Shown here piece after piece: positions 1 through 8,191 of a stretch of 64,000 nt of DNA (the stretch's first letter is position 1; every line of letters begins with the position of its first letter). A model generated the notes under the pieces. The model worked only from the letters and a program-made list of their open reading frames with translations. It made no database searches and was not told where the DNA came from. The translations under genes and the position numbers were made by a program. Source of the DNA: Jiangella asiatica (GTDB lineage: Bacteria; Actinomycetota; Actinomycetes; Jiangellales; Jiangellaceae); assembly GCF_004349065.1 (NCBI RefSeq), contig NZ_SMKZ01000015.1, positions 1 to 64,000 of the forward strand. The letters are read 5' to 3'.

Positions 1-2443
1 CCGACGGGGTAGGCAGCGACGGGGAGGGCGCCGACGGGGTGCGTACGACGCCGAAGCCGCGCCGAGGGCCGCCCGCCGGAGCGGAGCCGCCAGCACCGGA
101 ACCCACCAGCGACTCGGCCTTGTTCACCCGGACGGTGCTCTGCTCGGCGGTGTGCCGCGGCTTGACGTGCAGGTAGTAGGTGGTCTTGACGCCCTTGGCC
201 CAGGCCGCGGAGTAGATGTCGACCATTTCACCGATGTCGCGGGTCTCGAGGTACATGTTCCGGCTGATCGCCTGGTCGATCCACTTCTGCGCCCGCGCCG
301 CCACCTCGATGAAGGCGTACGGGGAGAGCTGGAACGAGGTCTTGTAGACGGCCTGGAGGTCGGCCGGGACCGCCGCCAGCGCCGCGACGTCGCCTTGGGC
401 CCGCAGCAGGTCGTCACGGACGTCCTCCCAGAGGCCGCGCGCCTTGAGGTCGGCCACCAGGTTCCGGTTGACCTCCAGGAACTTGCCGGAGCTGGTGGCG
501 CGGCTGAACAGCTGCGAGAAGCGGGGGTCCAGCCCAGGCGTGGTAGCGGCGACCAGCCCGATGGACGCCGTCGGCGCGATGGCCATCAGGGTGGCGTTAC
601 GCATACCACCGCGCACCTTGGCCCGCAGCTCGTCCCAGTCCAGGCGGCTGGCGCGGGAGACCGTGATCGGCACGCCACGCTCCCGCTCGGCGACGTCGAT
701 GGTGTCGATGGGCACCAGGCCCTGGCTCCACCGCGAGCCGTCGAAGTTGGGGTAGGCCCCGCGTTCGCGCGCCAGGTCGGCGCTCTTGTCGATGGCGTGG
801 TAGCTGATGAACTCCATCACGCGGTCGATGAGGTCGTAGGCCTGCTCGCTCTCGTACGACCAGCCCAGCCGCTCGACGACGTCGCTGAAGCCCATGATGC
901 CCAGCCCGACGGCGCGGTTCAGCTCGTTGGAGCGCTCGGACTCCGGCACCGACGAGATGGTGATGTCGATGAGGTTGTCCAGCTGCCGGACGGCGAGCCG
1001 GACGCTCTCGCGCAGGCGGTCCCAGTCGACGACGCCGTCGACGAGATGCTGGGACAGGTTCACCGACGCCAGGTTGCAGACGGCGATGTTGTCGCGGTCC
1101 TGCGGCAGCGTGATCTCGGTGCACAGGTTCGACAGGTGGATGGTGCCGGTGTTGTTGTTCAGGGCACGGTTGTTGATGGTGTCCTTCCAGGTCAACCAGG
1201 GGTGCGAGGTGGTTTGGAGGCTGACCAGGATGGCCCGGAACTGCTCGCGCGCCTTGATCTTGGTGAACGTGCGCAGCTCGCCCGCCTCGGCCGCGGCGAC
1301 GTACTCGGCGTAGCGCCGGCTGAACGCGGCGCCGTGGAGCTCGGGCAGGTCGGGGACCTCGAGCGGGTCGAACAGGTACCAGTCGTCGTCGCCGGCGACC
1401 CGGGTCATGAACTCGTCGGAGATCCAGACCGCGGTGTTCGCCGTGCGCACCCGGCGGTAGGGGTCGCCGGCGTTCTGCTTGAGGTCGAGGAACTGCGGGA
1501 AGTCCAGGTGCCAGTTCTCGATGTAGAAGCACAGCGCGCCGAACTTCTTGCCGCCGCGCGACACCGCACGCAGCGTCGAGTCGATGGTGTGCATGAACGG
1601 GACCGGCCCGGTCGAGACGGTGTTGTTGCTGCGGATCGGCGAGCCCTCGGCGCGCAGCTTGGTGACCGACAGCCCGATGCCTCCGGTCCCCTTCGTCAGC
1701 CACATGACGTCTCGGACGCTCTTGGCGATGTGCTCGATGTCGTCGTGCATCTCCATGACGAAGCAGTTCGACAGCTGCGCGTACGCGGTGCCGGCGTTGA
1801 CCAGCGTGGAACCGGCCGCCAGGTAGTCCAGCCGCGACATCTTGTCGTAGAACGCGGTCGCTGCGGCCGTGGCGTCGGCTTCGTTCAGCGACAGCCCCAT
1901 CGCGACCCGCATCCAGAAGAACTGAGGCACTTCCAGGCGGTGGCCGTCCCGGTCGTTGATCATGTACCGGTTGCTCATGGTGACCGCGCCGGTGTAGGTC
2001 AGCCGGTCGTCGCGGGACGGGTCCAGCGCGGCGGCCAGCCGGTCCACGTCGAAGTGGGTCGCGAGCCGTTCGTCGAGAAGCCCGGCGGCCACGCCGTCCG
2101 CAACGTAGCCGGCGAACCTCGTGCGGTGCAGCTGCGCCAGTTGGGCCGGTGTCTCGTAGTCGCCGAGCACTCGCTTGTAGACCGTCTTGAGCAGCACCCG
2201 GGCGGCGACCGTGTCGAACGCCGGGTCGTCGCGGACGTTCTGCAGCGCCACCTGGACGACCGCCTCGTCCAGCTGCTGGCTGGTGATGCCGTCGAAGAGG
2301 GTGATCTCGAGTTCGGACTGGAGCTGGGTGACGCGGGCGACCTGGATGTCCAGGCCGACGCTGGCGGCCTCTATGGCGGCCGCGATCTTGTAGCCGTCGT
2401 ACGGCTCGACCGATCCGTCGCGCTTGACGACGTTGACGCTCAT
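1..2443 (-). CDS. nrdA: Class I ribonucleoside-diphosphate reductase, large (alpha) subunit, cut by left edge
   Basis: Reduces ribonucleoside diphosphates to deoxyribonucleotides for DNA synthesis, with a radical-generating beta subunit not in view. The frame is open from the ATG at 2443 to base 1, about 814 codons, so the C-terminal cysteine pair is outside the window. An ATP-cone (start MSVNVVKRDGSVEPYDGYKI) occupies the first 90 or so residues. The catalytic core is intact: SNCFVME (first redox cysteine), NLCTEI (thiyl-radical cysteine and glutamate) and CNLASVNL (second redox cysteine). TTYYLHVKPR near the right end of the visible part is typical of actinobacterial class Ia enzymes. A GAGGAG ribosome site precedes the ATG. 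A class II (B12-dependent) enzyme is less likely because B12 would then not repress it, and the leader is a cobalamin riboswitch. Confidence 0.92.
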   Translation of the reverse strand, partial: MSVNVVKRDGSVEPYDGYKIAAAIEAASVGLDIQVARVTQLQSELEITLFDGITSQQLDEAVVQVALQNVRDDPAFDTVAARVLLKTVYKRVLGDYETPAQLAQLHRTRFAGYVADGVAAGLLDERLATHFDVDRLAAALDPSRDDRLTYTGAVTMSNRYMINDRDGHRLEVPQFFWMRVAMGLSLNEADATAAATAFYDKMSRLDYLAAGSTLVNAGTAYAQLSNCFVMEMHDDIEHIAKSVRDVMWLTKGTGGIGLSVTKLRAEGSPIRSNNTVSTGPVPFMHTIDSTLRAVSRGGKKFGALCFYIENWHLDFPQFLDLKQNAGDPYRRVRTANTAVWISDEFMTRVAGDDDWYLFDPLEVPDLPELHGAAFSRRYAEYVAAAEAGELRTFTKIKAREQFRAILVSLQTTSHPWLTWKDTINNRALNNNTGTIHLSNLCTEITLPQDRDNIAVCNLASVNLSQHLVDGVVDWDRLRESVRLAVRQLDNLIDITISSVPESERSNELNRAVGLGIMGFSDVVERLGWSYESEQAYDLIDRVMEFISYHAIDKSADLARERGAYPNFDGSRWSQGLVPIDTIDVAERERGVPITVSRASRLDWDELRAKVRGGMRNATLMAIAPTASIGLVAATTPGLDPRFSQLFSRATSSGKFLEVNRNLVADLKARGLWEDVRDDLLRAQGDVAALAAVPADLQAVYKTSFQLSPYAFIEVAARAQKWIDQAISRNMYLETRDIGEMVDIYSAAWAKGVKTTYYLHVKPRHTAEQSTVRVNKAESLVGSGAGGSAPAGGPRRGFGVVRTPSAPSPSLPTPS

Positions 2444-2601
2444 GCTCTCTCCTCGCGAGCTCGGCGGGCTCGGACCGCGGCCGGAGCGGGAGAGGCAGGA
2501 GAGATGCGCCGCCGGCGCCACGCCGGCGCGGATGCGGCCGGTGCGGCGGTGAGTACGTCGCCGTATCGTCCCCTGGCCCCTCCCTCGGGGGCCGCGGACC
2601 A

Positions 2602-2623
2602 CCGCACACGTGGCTGTGTGCGG
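2602..2623 (-). terminator. Hairpin after the cobalamin aptamer (expression platform)
   Basis: CCGCACAC at 2602-2609 pairs with GTGTGCGG at 2616-2623 around a 6-base loop, directly downstream of the aptamer on the minus-strand transcript and about 160 bases before nrdA. No U-tract follows, so it could be a factor-dependent or U-less actinobacterial terminator, or one of two alternative folds. Confidence 0.55.
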
Positions 2624-2627
2624 CGCG

Positions 2628-2834
2628 CTGGCAGGTCTTCGGACTCACGGGCTCGAGCGGCCACCTGGCTGATGGCTGATCACCTACTGGCCGTCGCTTC
2701 CCAGACCGGATGGTTGCGGCCCAGTGCTTCGTTGACGGCGGTCGTTCCCGTTCACCGCTGCGGGGCAGTCCCGGACTCACACCGGGTTCCCTGTTGCCTC
2801 CGTCGATCTGGGTGACCGGCGGAACCAGCTGCAG
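2628..2834 (-). promoter_or_regulatory. Cobalamin riboswitch controlling nrdA
   Basis: Read on the minus strand, the leader carries the conserved cobalamin-aptamer elements in order: GGGAACCCGGTGTGAGTCC, then GGGACTGCCCCGCAGCGGTG (about 2755-2790), and finally the B12 box GTGAGTCCGAAGACCTGCC at 2630-2648. In Streptomyces a riboswitch of this type turns off the B12-independent class Ia reductase when adenosylcobalamin is present, so that the class II enzyme takes over. The same logic is inferred here; a class II gene is not in the window. Confidence 0.9.
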
Positions 2835-2839
2835 AAGCC

Positions 2840-2855
2840 ACACTATCTGGTAGTT
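2840..2855 (-). promoter_or_regulatory. NrdR box, proximal
   Basis: AACTACCAGATAGTGT on the minus strand is a 16-base imperfect palindrome matching the NrdR consensus (acaCwAtATaTwGtgt). It overlaps the proposed -10 element, so NrdR binding would block transcription. It is 30 bases centre to centre from a second box, close to three helical turns. Confidence 0.75.
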
Positions 2856-2867
2856 ACAAAGATGCAA
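2840..2867 (-). promoter_or_regulatory. Probable nrdA promoter
   Basis: TTGCAT (2862-2867) and TAGTGT (2840-2845) on the minus strand are separated by 16 bases. Initiation would fall a few bases before the riboswitch aptamer, which is what a riboswitch leader needs. This is read by eye; the start site is not mapped. Confidence 0.5.
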
Positions 2868-2869
2868 GT

Positions 2870-2885
2870 CACCTACATGTAGTGT
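2870..2885 (-). promoter_or_regulatory. NrdR box, distal
   Basis: ACACTACATGTAGGTG on the minus strand is the second NrdR-type palindrome, just upstream of the -35 element. Paired boxes are the usual arrangement for this ATP/dATP-sensing repressor of nrd genes. Confidence 0.75.
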
Positions 2886-3086
2886 CTCGCGTGTCGGGCA
2901 CGTGAGTCGCATCAGCAGGCCAGCAGCCAAGCGCCGGACTTGTCACCCTTCTCCGAGATGCCGGCCGATCCGGGTCGTCGGCGGGTTGTCGCGATGTGTG
3001 AACCACATGGCCGAAACTCGCTGTCGCTCTGCGGTGCGCGTACCCCACAATGAGCGTCGGTACAGTACCCATCTCTGGAGACGCTC

Positions 3087-4037
3087 ATGACACCGACGCC
3101 CGCCCGGCCGGCCCTGATCTGGGCCGCCCTGATCACGGTGTACGTGGTGTGGGGGTCGACCTACCTGGGCATCCGCATCATGGTCGAGGCGGACATGCCG
3201 CCACTGCTCGGCATGGGCATGCGTTTCCTCGCCGCAGGGCTGCTGCTGGCCGGATTCATCGCCGTCCGGCACGGCCCCACCCGGCTGCGGGTCACGATCC
3301 ACGAGCTGCGTGGCGCGGCTACCATGGGCCTCCTGCTGCTGGTCCTCGGCAACGGCATGGTCGCCGTCGCCGAGCAGACCGTCCCCAGCGGGCTGGCCGC
3401 TCTCATCGTCGCGGCCGTCTCGCTGTGGTTCGTACTGCTGCAGGTCGCCGGTGGGCAGCGCCCTCCGGTCATGACCTGGATCGGCGTACTGATAGGCCTG
3501 ATCGGTGTCGGCGTGATCAGCCTGCCCCGGGGCGGCATCGAAGGCGTCGAGCTGTGGGGAGTGCTCCTCCTGCTGTTCGCGACGATGTCCTGGGCGTGCG
3601 GATCCTACTTCTCACCCCGCCTCGGCCTGCCACGCAACGCCCTCGTGGCATCGGCCTACGAGATGCTCGCCGCCGGTGTCCTGCTGACGTTGGCTTCGGT
3701 CGTGACCGGCGAGCCCGCGGAGTTCAGCCCGGGCGCGGTGCCCGCCGACGGCTGGCTGGCCCTCGTCTATCTGATCGTCATCGGCTCGATCGTCGGCTAC
3801 ACCGCGTACGGCTACGCGCTGGCGAACGCGCCGCTGTCGCTGGTGGGCACCTACGCCTACGTCAACCCCGTCGTCGCCGTGTTGCTCGGCTGGGCGATCC
3901 TGTCCGAGCCGGTGACCGCGGTCGTGCTCGGCGGTGGCGCCCTGGTGGTGGGAGGCGTCTCCCTCGTCGTCAGCAGCGAGCGACCGGCCAGGCGCGCCAC
4001 GACGAACGAACCCGCACCGGAGACCGCGACGGTGTGA
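3087..4037 (+). CDS. EamA/DMT-family transporter
   Basis: A 316-residue integral membrane protein of the drug/metabolite transporter superfamily. It has about ten hydrophobic segments and two EamA repeats; the opening VVWGSTYLGIRIMVEADMPP is a textbook EamA start, and the second repeat ends with LVGTYAYVNPVVAVLLGW. It probably exports a small metabolite, but the substrate cannot be read from the sequence. The ATG at 3087 follows CTGGAG. An overlapping longer frame starting at 3050 is a different frame and is not used. The gene stands alone and converges on the XRE regulator across a strong hairpin. A GGTACAGTACC palindrome at 3059-3069 just before it could be a binding site. Confidence 0.88.
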   Translation: MTPTPARPALIWAALITVYVVWGSTYLGIRIMVEADMPPLLGMGMRFLAAGLLLAGFIAVRHGPTRLRVTIHELRGAATMGLLLLVLGNGMVAVAEQTVPSGLAALIVAAVSLWFVLLQVAGGQRPPVMTWIGVLIGLIGVGVISLPRGGIEGVELWGVLLLLFATMSWACGSYFSPRLGLPRNALVASAYEMLAAGVLLTLASVVTGEPAEFSPGAVPADGWLALVYLIVIGSIVGYTAYGYALANAPLSLVGTYAYVNPVVAVLLGWAILSEPVTAVVLGGGALVVGGVSLVVSSERPARRATTNEPAPETATV

Positions 4038-4110
4038 CAGCCGGCGCGGCGCCTGGTCGTGCCGCCGCGCCGCCCCGTTCCCCCGGCCGGTGCGGGCGGG
4101 CGGCACGCGA

Positions 4111-4160
4111 ACGGCGGGCGGCGCAGGGAACGTTGCCGTCCCGCTCGCGCCGCCCGCCGT
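4111..4160. terminator. Bidirectional terminator between convergent genes
   Basis: Perfect 14-base arms, ACGGCGGGCGGCGC at 4111-4124 and its complement at 4147-4160, with extra pairing inside the loop. It lies between the ends of the EamA gene and the XRE-TPR gene and has no U-tract in either direction. Confidence 0.7.
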
Positions 4161-4180
4161 GATGCGTGCGTTCGCCCGCC

Positions 4181-5587
4181 CTACGTGTTGGCGAGCTCCG
4201 AGCGCGCGATGTCGATGCCGGCGGCCGGCTCCTCGTCGACCAGACTCGCACCCAGACGCGGCGCCACCCGGACCGACCGGAGCGCGTTGTCGTAGGCGTC
4301 CAGGGCCTCGTCGGCGCGACCGAGTTCGCGGTAGAGGTCGGCCAGCTCCCGCCAGGCCGACGCCGCGACCCGAGAGGCGCCCATGGACTCCAGCATCGAG
4401 GCGGCCAGCGCCGCGACGCGGATGCTCTCGTCGACCTCGCCCTGAGCGCGCAGGATGCGAGCCAGACTGAGCTGCGCCAGTGCGGTGACGACGCGCGGCT
4501 GCTGGTCGCCCAGCTCGCTCAGCGCGGACTCGGCCGCCGTGCGCGCCTCGTCGAGCCGGCCGAGCTGGAGCAGCGCGTCGGCACGTCGGACGTGGAAATT
4601 GGCGATGTCGGTCTTGCCGCCGTACCGCTTGATGTTCTCGGCGACGCCGTCGAGGATCTCCAGCGACTTCTGCGGCTCCGGCTCGCTGCCCTGCAGCAGC
4701 AGCCAGGCGTGCGCCACCCGCAGCCGGGCGAGGTTGCGCAGGTCGTCGCCCTCGCCGAACATGGCCAGCGCCCGGTCGACCAGGTTGAGCGCCAGTGCCA
4801 GCTCGCCGCGCGACTCCGCGACCAGGGAGGCGTTCCAGTACGCCGCACCGCGGGTCTGCGGGGTGCCGATCCTGTCGGCGGCGGCGACCAGTTCCGCGGC
4901 GAGCGCCTTGGAGCGCACCATGTCACCGCGGCCGCCGTAGGCGCCGAGCACCGTGCAGCCGAGACGGATGTACTCGTCGGTGCTCTCCAGGCCGAGGTCG
5001 GCCGCCGAGCGGCGGGCCTCCTCGCCGATCTGGATGGCCATGTCGAAGTCGCCCGCGCGGTCGTAGCAGCGGGTCAGCGCGATCGCGACGTCGAGCCAGG
5101 ACTGGACGGCAGGAGTCTGCCGTGCCTCGTCGGCCAGCTCGCTGAGCAGGTCGATGGCACCCTCGAGGTCGCCCTTGAGCTCACGGGAGAGCGCGCGGCC
5201 CAGGCGGGCACTGCGGCTCTGCTCGTCGTTGAGCCCCGGATCCCCCACCAGCTCGGTGAACTGCTCGTACGCCTCCTCGGCGCGGCCCTCGCGCAACGCC
5301 ATCTCGGCGCGGCCGAGGGAGAGGCGGGCCTTGGTGCGCACGGACGCGTCGACGCCGTCACGCAGGTACTCCACGTCGATGCGCAGCCGCTCGGCGATGT
5401 GCGCGAGCGCTGACGCGGCCGGCTGACGGCGGCCGCTCTCGACGAGGGAGACGTAGCTCGGCGACAGCATGCCCTCAGCGATCTCGGCCTGCGAGAGGCC
5501 GAGCTCCAACCGGCGGGACCGGATACGCTGCCCGACGGGCGTCGGAAGCGGCGCCTCGTCCACTGTTGCTGGCTGGTCTTCTGTCAT
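4181..5587 (-). CDS. XRE-family regulator with TPR repeats (RRNPP-like layout)
   Basis: A 468-residue cytoplasmic protein. Residues about 17-72 form an XRE/Cro helix-turn-helix (LGLSQAEIAEGMLSPSYVSL). The rest, about 80-445, is a chain of degenerate tetratricopeptide helices (for example ADLYRELGRADEALDAYDNA). DNA-binding domain plus long TPR solenoid is the layout of peptide-sensing RRNPP regulators, where the solenoid binds a short imported peptide. A 40-residue secreted-peptide gene starts 68 bases away on the opposite strand, which fits that role, but peptide sensing is an inference. The ATG at 5587 sits inside the palindrome CTGTCATGACAG (5581-5592), suggesting self-regulation. I see no Shine-Dalgarno, so the message may be leaderless. 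Confidence 0.85.
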   Translation of the reverse strand: MTEDQPATVDEAPLPTPVGQRIRSRRLELGLSQAEIAEGMLSPSYVSLVESGRRQPAASALAHIAERLRIDVEYLRDGVDASVRTKARLSLGRAEMALREGRAEEAYEQFTELVGDPGLNDEQSRSARLGRALSRELKGDLEGAIDLLSELADEARQTPAVQSWLDVAIALTRCYDRAGDFDMAIQIGEEARRSAADLGLESTDEYIRLGCTVLGAYGGRGDMVRSKALAAELVAAADRIGTPQTRGAAYWNASLVAESRGELALALNLVDRALAMFGEGDDLRNLARLRVAHAWLLLQGSEPEPQKSLEILDGVAENIKRYGGKTDIANFHVRRADALLQLGRLDEARTAAESALSELGDQQPRVVTALAQLSLARILRAQGEVDESIRVAALAASMLESMGASRVAASAWRELADLYRELGRADEALDAYDNALRSVRVAPRLGASLVDEEPAAGIDIARSELANT

Positions 5588-5628
5588 GACAGTATTGGAC
5601 TACAGCCAGTCACATTTTGCCAGTCCAA
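5581..5628. promoter_or_regulatory. Repeat-rich divergent control region (operator candidates)
   Basis: Between the XRE-TPR gene and the peptide gene lie three repeat sets: a 12-base perfect palindrome CTGTCATGACAG at 5581-5592 covering the regulator start codon; an inverted repeat TTGGACT (5595-5601) / AGTCCAA (5622-5628); and a direct repeat GCCAGTC at 5605-5611 and 5619-5625, spaced 14 bases. Any could bind the XRE regulator. Assignment is by position only. Confidence 0.45.
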
Positions 5629-5655
5629 ATGCCGACTTTAGGAGTTCGATCAAGG

Positions 5656-5778
5656 ATGGGGCGTGCTAAGCGAGTTGTGATCGCCGTCGCCGCAGCGTTC
5701 GCGCTCTCGTTCATGGTGTCTGCTCCCGCCGTGGCTGGGCCGAACGAGATGAACGACCCAGGGCAGTACTGCTGCTGA
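5656..5778 (+). CDS. Small secreted peptide precursor (40 residues), putative signalling peptide
   Basis: A 41-codon ORF with an AGGAG site at 5640-5644, eleven bases before the ATG. The product has a basic start (MGRAKR), a hydrophobic core (VVIAVAAAFALSFMV) and a signal-peptidase I motif, APAVA before G28. Cleavage would release a 13-residue peptide, GPNEMNDPGQYCC, ending in two cysteines. A strong hairpin follows 15 bases after the stop. The divergent neighbour is an XRE-TPR regulator, the typical partner of secreted signalling peptides in RRNPP systems. I do not recognise the peptide family. It could instead be an unrelated small exported protein; the cysteine pair could carry a disulfide or a modification. 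Confidence 0.7.
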   Translation: MGRAKRVVIAVAAAFALSFMVSAPAVAGPNEMNDPGQYCC

Positions 5779-5792
5779 AGCAGCCATAGACC

Positions 5793-5844
5793 GCACGGAC
5801 GGCATCCGGCGTCTCGCCCCCCGAACGCTGGATGCCGTCCGTGC
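5793..5844 (+). terminator. Strong hairpin after the small peptide gene
   Basis: Perfect 15-base arms, GCACGGACGGCATCC at 5793-5807 and its complement at 5830-5844, extended by four more pairs inward. It begins 15 bases after the peptide stop codon. No U-tract is present. Confidence 0.7.
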
Positions 5845-5880
5845 TCACATCACCGGTCTCGGCGGGCCGGATGCCGGATT

Positions 5881-5917
5881 GGCCGCCTGATCGGCGCCGT
5901 TGGCGCGACAGGCGGCC
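5881..5917 (-). terminator. Hairpin downstream of hisC
   Basis: GGCCGCCTG (5881-5889) pairs with CAGGCGGCC (5909-5917), with GGCGCC/GGCGC pairing nested in the loop. It lies 51 bases past the end of the minus-strand aminotransferase gene. Confidence 0.5.
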
Positions 5918-5967
5918 TCAGCTGGGCGGACGCCGCTCCCACGGCGCTGTTCGCCGCCCTCCTGCGC

Positions 5968-7107
5968 TCAACCCGCCAGCCACTGTTCGGCCAGTTCGAT
6001 AAGGCGGTCGTTGGCCTCGGGCTCGGCCACCGTGGCCCGGCATCCTTCGCCGGCGAAGGGCCTGACGATCAGGCCGGCTTGCTCGCAGTGGCGGGCGAAG
6101 TCGAGCGTCCGCTCCCCCAGCTCGAGCCAGACGAAGTTGGCCTCGCTGTGAGGAATCTCCCATCCGAGCTTCCGCAGGGCCTCGCCCACCCGCTCGCGCT
6201 CGGCGACCAGGGCCGTCACCCGCTCCAGCAGTTCGGCCTCGCGCGACAGCGACTCGATGGCCGCGTGCTGGGCCACCACCGAGACGCCGAACGGCACCGC
6301 TGTCTTGCGCAGCGCGTCGGCCACGGCGTCGTGCGCCACGGCGAAGCCCACCCGCAGGCCGGCCAGCCCGTACGCCTTGGAGAACGTGCGCAGCACGCAA
6401 ACGTTGGGGTGGTCGCGGTACAGCCGCAACCCGTCGACGGCGTCGGGGTCGCGCACGAACTCCCGGTAGGCCTCGTCCACCACCACGAGAACGTCCGCGG
6501 GCACTCGGCCGAGGAACCGCTCGAGCTCGTCGTGGTGCACCGCGGGGCCGGTGGGGTTGTTGGGGCTGCACACGAGGACGAGCCGGGTCCGGTCGGTGAT
6601 GGCCGCGGCCATGGCGTCCAGGTCGTGACGGGCGCCCGGTCCCAGCGGCACCCGGACGGAGGTCGCGCCCGAGATGCCCACGACGATCGGGTAGGCCTCG
6701 AAGGACCGCCAGGCATAGACCACCTCGTCGCCCTCCGCGGCCGTCGCCTGGACGATCTGCTGCAGGATGCCGACGCTGCCCGTGCCGGTGGCCAGGTGCG
6801 CCGGCGGAACACCGAACCGCTCGGCCAGCGCCGCCACGAGACCTGTGGCCAACATGTCGGGGTACCGGTTCATGGTGCCCGCGGCGGCGACGGCGGCCTC
6901 GAGGACCCCCGGCAGCGGCGGGTACGGGTTCTCGTTGGACGAGACCTTGAAGGCACGTTCGGCGCCGGCTGCCGGCGCGGCGGCCGGCTTGCCCGGCACG
7001 TAGGACGGCAGGCCCTCCAGGGCCCGCCGCAGCCGCACGCCGCCGGCGCCCGGCACGGCCGGGCCGGAGGCGGCGGCGTCGTCAGGAGTCTCGTCCGTTG
7101 GGCTCAT
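5968..7107 (-). CDS. hisC: Histidinol-phosphate / aromatic aminotransferase (HisC/Pat type)
   Basis: A 379-residue class I/II PLP-dependent aminotransferase. Seen: the substrate-side motif [21 protein letters not shown] for cofactor binding, the DEAYREF aspartate, and the Schiff-base lysine in [14 protein letters not shown]. The family transfers the amino group between glutamate and histidinol phosphate or aromatic 2-oxoacids. With no other his genes nearby, and a stretch resembling mycobacterial HisC2/Pat, a role in phenylalanine/tyrosine formation is as likely as histidine synthesis. The ATG at 7107 gives an extended low-complexity N-terminus of about 20 residues before the conserved [15 protein letters not shown]. 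It stands alone, divergent from the gene at 7165. Confidence 0.85.
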   Translation of the reverse strand: MSPTDETPDDAAASGPAVPGAGGVRLRRALEGLPSYVPGKPAAAPAAGAERAFKVSSNENPYPPLPGVLEAAVAAAGTMNRYPDMLATGLVAALAERFGVPPAHLATGTGSVGILQQIVQATAAEGDEVVYAWRSFEAYPIVVGISGATSVRVPLGPGARHDLDAMAAAITDRTRLVLVCSPNNPTGPAVHHDELERFLGRVPADVLVVVDEAYREFVRDPDAVDGLRLYRDHPNVCVLRTFSKAYGLAGLRVGFAVAHDAVADALRKTAVPFGVSVVAQHAAIESLSREAELLERVTALVAERERVGEALRKLGWEIPHSEANFVWLELGERTLDFARHCEQAGLIVRPFAGEGCRATVAEPEANDRLIELAEQWLAG

Positions 7108-7164
7108 GACGGCACGATAGTCGCTCCCCAGCGGCGCCTCGGATGTGTACGCTCGGCCTCCGTG

Positions 7165-7536
7165 ATGTCCTTCCTCGTACGCCTGATCGTCAACGGCATA
7201 GCGCTGTGGGTGGCCACTCAGATCGTCGACGGTGTGACCATCAGCTCTGACAGCACGTCAGACGAGCTCCTGACCTTGCTTGTCGTGGCACTCATCTTCG
7301 GCGTGGTCAATGCCCTCATCAAACCGGTCGTACAGCTCTTGTCATTGCCACTGCTGATACTGACCCTGGGCCTGTTCACGCTGGTCGTGAACGCGCTGAT
7401 GTTCTGGTTGACCTCCTGGATCTCCGACCAGCTCGACGTGCCGTTCCACGTGGACGGATTCTTCTGGGAGGCCGTTCTGGGTGCACTGGTCGTATCGTTC
7501 GTCAGCTGGGTGCTGAATCTTCTCCTGCCGAACTGA
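7165..7536 (+). CDS. Small four-helix membrane protein of the phage-holin 4 superfamily
   Basis: A 123-residue protein made almost entirely of four hydrophobic segments, with the signature [41 protein letters not shown] region around residues 38-80 (positions 7276-7404). This matches the mycobacterial-type four-TM phage-holin-like family (PhageHol_4_2), which is chromosomal and widespread; function is not known and no phage genes surround it. The upstream in-frame extension is antisense to hisC, so the start is the ATG at 7165 or the GTG at 7162. There is no clear ribosome site, and a possible leaderless start with TACGCT about nine bases upstream is noted. Confidence 0.8.
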   Translation: MSFLVRLIVNGIALWVATQIVDGVTISSDSTSDELLTLLVVALIFGVVNALIKPVVQLLSLPLLILTLGLFTLVVNALMFWLTSWISDQLDVPFHVDGFFWEAVLGALVVSFVSWVLNLLLPN

Positions 7537-7735
7537 CGAACGTCCTACCAAAAGTTCATCCGTCCGGCCTTCCCGTATGGGCTCTCGGGCCATCCGGTGC
7601 AAACGCTTCTTCCGCTGCGGCGCGGGATGACGTACCTTTGGCCTAGCATCCTTCGCACGACGGATTGGGCGCCCGCGACTCGGGCGTCAACGGGGGTTCG
7701 TTGTGTCCTGACTTTCGCATGGGCATGGTGAACAT

Positions 7736-8176
7736 ATGACGATCGGCTACGGCCCCGTCGGTTCGGTCCTGACCGAGCAGCCTCCTTCCGGGCATGAGCG
7801 CAACGCCAGGCTGGGAGATCGCGGCTTCGCCGCGCCGCGCTCCGTACCGCTCGCGGTCACCACGCCGCCGGGGTATCCGGAGCCGGACACCAACCGGCAC
7901 GCACTCGTGGGATCCATGGTGTTCGAGGTCGTGTACGACGACCCGCAGGGCAACCCGATGCTGGCGTTCGCCGACGGTCAATGGTTCGACGTCACGTCCA
8001 TCGCGCCCCGGCCGGTCTCCGTCCGGCACGCGCTGCGGCGCGACCCGGCGTGGTCCGGCGCGGTCGTGCAGACCATCTGCCTGTGGATGCGCAGCAACCC
8101 GAATCACGAGCGGTCGTTCGATCTCGCCACCGAGCTCGCCCTGGCCGTCGGGGAGCTCGCCCGCCAGCGCCGTTGA
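7736..8176 (+). CDS. Protein of unknown function
   Basis: A 146-residue soluble protein I do not recognise. The first 45 residues look disordered and rich in proline and glycine. The rest (from about residue 58) has a compact fold signature with alternating hydrophobics, including MVFEVVYDDPQGNPMLAFADG and a helix SFDLATELALAVGELARQRR at the end. No signal peptide or membrane segment. It precedes the LMW phosphatase gene by 15 bases on the same strand, so the three genes could be co-transcribed. The preceding 199-base gap contains a CGCCCG/CGGGCG hairpin near 7670-7685 but no clear promoter. Confidence 0.65.
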   Translation: MTIGYGPVGSVLTEQPPSGHERNARLGDRGFAAPRSVPLAVTTPPGYPEPDTNRHALVGSMVFEVVYDDPQGNPMLAFADGQWFDVTSIAPRPVSVRHALRRDPAWSGAVVQTICLWMRSNPNHERSFDLATELALAVGELARQRR

Positions 8177-8191
8177 TCGGCGCGCCGGATT

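Noticed and set aside
152-2815. An 887-codon plus-strand frame opposite nrdA and its riboswitch
   Set aside because: No recognisable family; it runs through the riboswitch and is antisense to an intact reductase.
7165-7536. Prophage signal from the holin-like protein
   Set aside because: This four-TM family is a common chromosomal gene in actinobacteria and no phage genes are nearby.
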